Assembly (NCBI GenBank): GCA_017413145.1
Contig: JAFPUX010000409.1
Span: 1-7,695 of the forward strand
Direction of reading: 5' to 3'
DNA length: 7,695 nucleotides
Origin: Kiritimatiellia bacterium
GTDB lineage: Bacteria; Verrucomicrobiota; Kiritimatiellia; RFP12; UBA3636
Shown here: one piece after another, positions 6,975-7,695 of the stretch
Layout: each line of letters starts with the position of its first letter
How positions within the stretch are numbered: position 1 is the first letter of the stretch
Made by a program: the position numbers and the translations under genes
The notes under the pieces: model-generated
Database searches by the model: none
Seen by the model: only the letters and a program-made list of their open reading frames with translations
What the model was told of the DNA's origin: nothing

Positions 6975-7695
6975 ATGGAACGAACGCTGGAATCCGATAC
7001 GCCCGCCGCGGCGGACCTGACCCGCACGGAGGCGCTGTTGTTCGACGCGCTGCGGTCTCGACCGGGCGTCGTCTGGTCGCGGTGCGAGCTGTTGGAAGCC
7101 ATGCACGGAAAGACCCGCGGCAACGTGCAGGAGCATGCGGTCGACGCGATGGTCGCGCGGCTCCGGAAGGAACTCGGCGCGGCGGGCGGTTGCATCGAAA
7201 CGGTCCGCGGGCGGGGACTGCGGTGGAATCCAACGCACCTGTCGGTCGACCGGAAGACCCGGACGGCGTTCGTGGGAGGCTTTCCCGTCGATTTGGCCTT
7301 GTCCGAACGCGCGGTGCTGGCGGCCCTGGCGTCGCGTCCCGGCCGGATTTTCTCCCCGGAGAAACTGGCGGCCTCGCTTTCCCTTTCCGAGCCGACGATC
7401 CGTTCCGTCGTCGCGTCGCTCCGGCACAAGCTCGGGCCGGCGGGGGCTTGCGTCGAGACGGTCCACGGGCGGGGCTACCGGTTCGGGCCGAAGCGGAGGG
7501 CGTCCGCGTGGCGGATCGCCACGGCGGCCGGCGGCGCGATGCTGGCGCTGCTCGCCGTGGCCGGGCTGGCGCTCGTCCTGGCCGACGGACGCGGAACGGC
7601 GCGGACGGAGGCGGCGCTGGTCCCGGAGGAAGCCGGAACGACCGTTCCGCTCACGGAGGCGGAGGCCGTCGAGATCGCGAAACGCGAAACCGCCG
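6975..7695 (+). CDS. Membrane-anchored regulator with two tandem OmpR-type winged-helix domains, C-terminus outside window
   Basis: The frame is open for 240 codons from ATG 6975 to the window edge. Residues about 14-85 are a winged helix of the OmpR/PhoB class (DLTRTEALLFDAL, EHAVDAMVARLRKELG, IETVRGRGLRWN). Residues about 104-170 are a second one (DLALSERAVLAALASRPG, TIRSVVASLRHKLG, VETVHGRGYRFG). In the second, the stretch from the second helix to the end of the recognition helix is about 6 residues shorter than in the first. A basic patch (GPKRRASAWR, 171-180) precedes a membrane segment at about 181-203, placing both DNA-binding domains in the cytoplasm and the remainder outside. There is no receiver domain, so it is a one-component, ToxR/CadC-like layout, but with the DNA-binding domain doubled. 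The outer part begins near residue 204 and is cut by the window. The first winged helix closely resembles that of the 317-aa regulator, indicating paralogy. No ribosome site is seen. Confidence 0.88.
   Translation, partial: MERTLESDTPAAADLTRTEALLFDALRSRPGVVWSRCELLEAMHGKTRGNVQEHAVDAMVARLRKELGAAGGCIETVRGRGLRWNPTHLSVDRKTRTAFVGGFPVDLALSERAVLAALASRPGRIFSPEKLAASLSLSEPTIRSVVASLRHKLGPAGACVETVHGRGYRFGPKRRASAWRIATAAGGAMLALLAVAGLALVLADGRGTARTEAALVPEEAGTTVPLTEAEAVEIAKRETA

Noticed and set aside
1..7695. tRNA, rRNA, CRISPR arrays, insertion sequences or transposases
   Set aside because: No cloverleaf, regular spacer-repeat array, terminal inverted repeats or transposase-like product was seen on either strand.

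Overview
The window is about two-thirds G+C and tightly packed. It holds three genes on the minus strand, one of them running off the left edge, and one divergent plus-strand gene running off the right edge. The PA14 and calcium-binding repeat architecture of the large exported protein, and the presence of several membrane-tethered OmpR-type DNA-binding proteins, suggest an uncultured Verrucomicrobiota/Kiritimatiellota/Lentisphaerota-type bacterium. This is judged from protein style only; no marker gene or rRNA is present.

Layout. (a) 1-3362, minus, incomplete: a large secreted protein with a signal peptide, two PA14 domains around an Ig-like domain, then thrombospondin-type-3-like Asp-rich repeats and a beta-rich C-terminal part. 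(b) 3363-3490: a 128-nt promoter region with a two-copy 11-bp direct repeat. (c) 3491-4444, minus: a regulator with a degenerate receiver-like domain, an OmpR/PhoB winged helix, one membrane segment and a short outer tail. (d) 4441-6627, minus: an exported helical-repeat protein with a beta-rich C-terminal domain, overlapping gene (c) by the tetranucleotide GTGA. (e) 6628-6974: a divergent intergenic region with a second copy of the 11-bp direct repeat, a long-spaced inverted repeat and a promoter candidate. (f) 6975-7695, plus, incomplete: a protein with two consecutive OmpR-type winged-helix domains followed by a membrane segment.

How it may work together. Both minus-strand transcription units are preceded by the same element: CCCACTG-type 7-mers in tandem at an 11-bp period with A/T-rich 4-bp linkers, placed exactly 19 nt before a possible -10 hexamer in both cases. 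That is the geometry of operators bound by PhoB/OmpR-family winged helices. Two proteins in the window carry such winged helices (three domains in total), and both are predicted to be membrane-anchored. The inferred picture is a small surface-sensing regulon: membrane-tethered regulators, a translationally coupled exported partner, and a large adhesive or carbohydrate-binding surface protein as output. The domain calls and repeats are seen directly; the wiring is inference.
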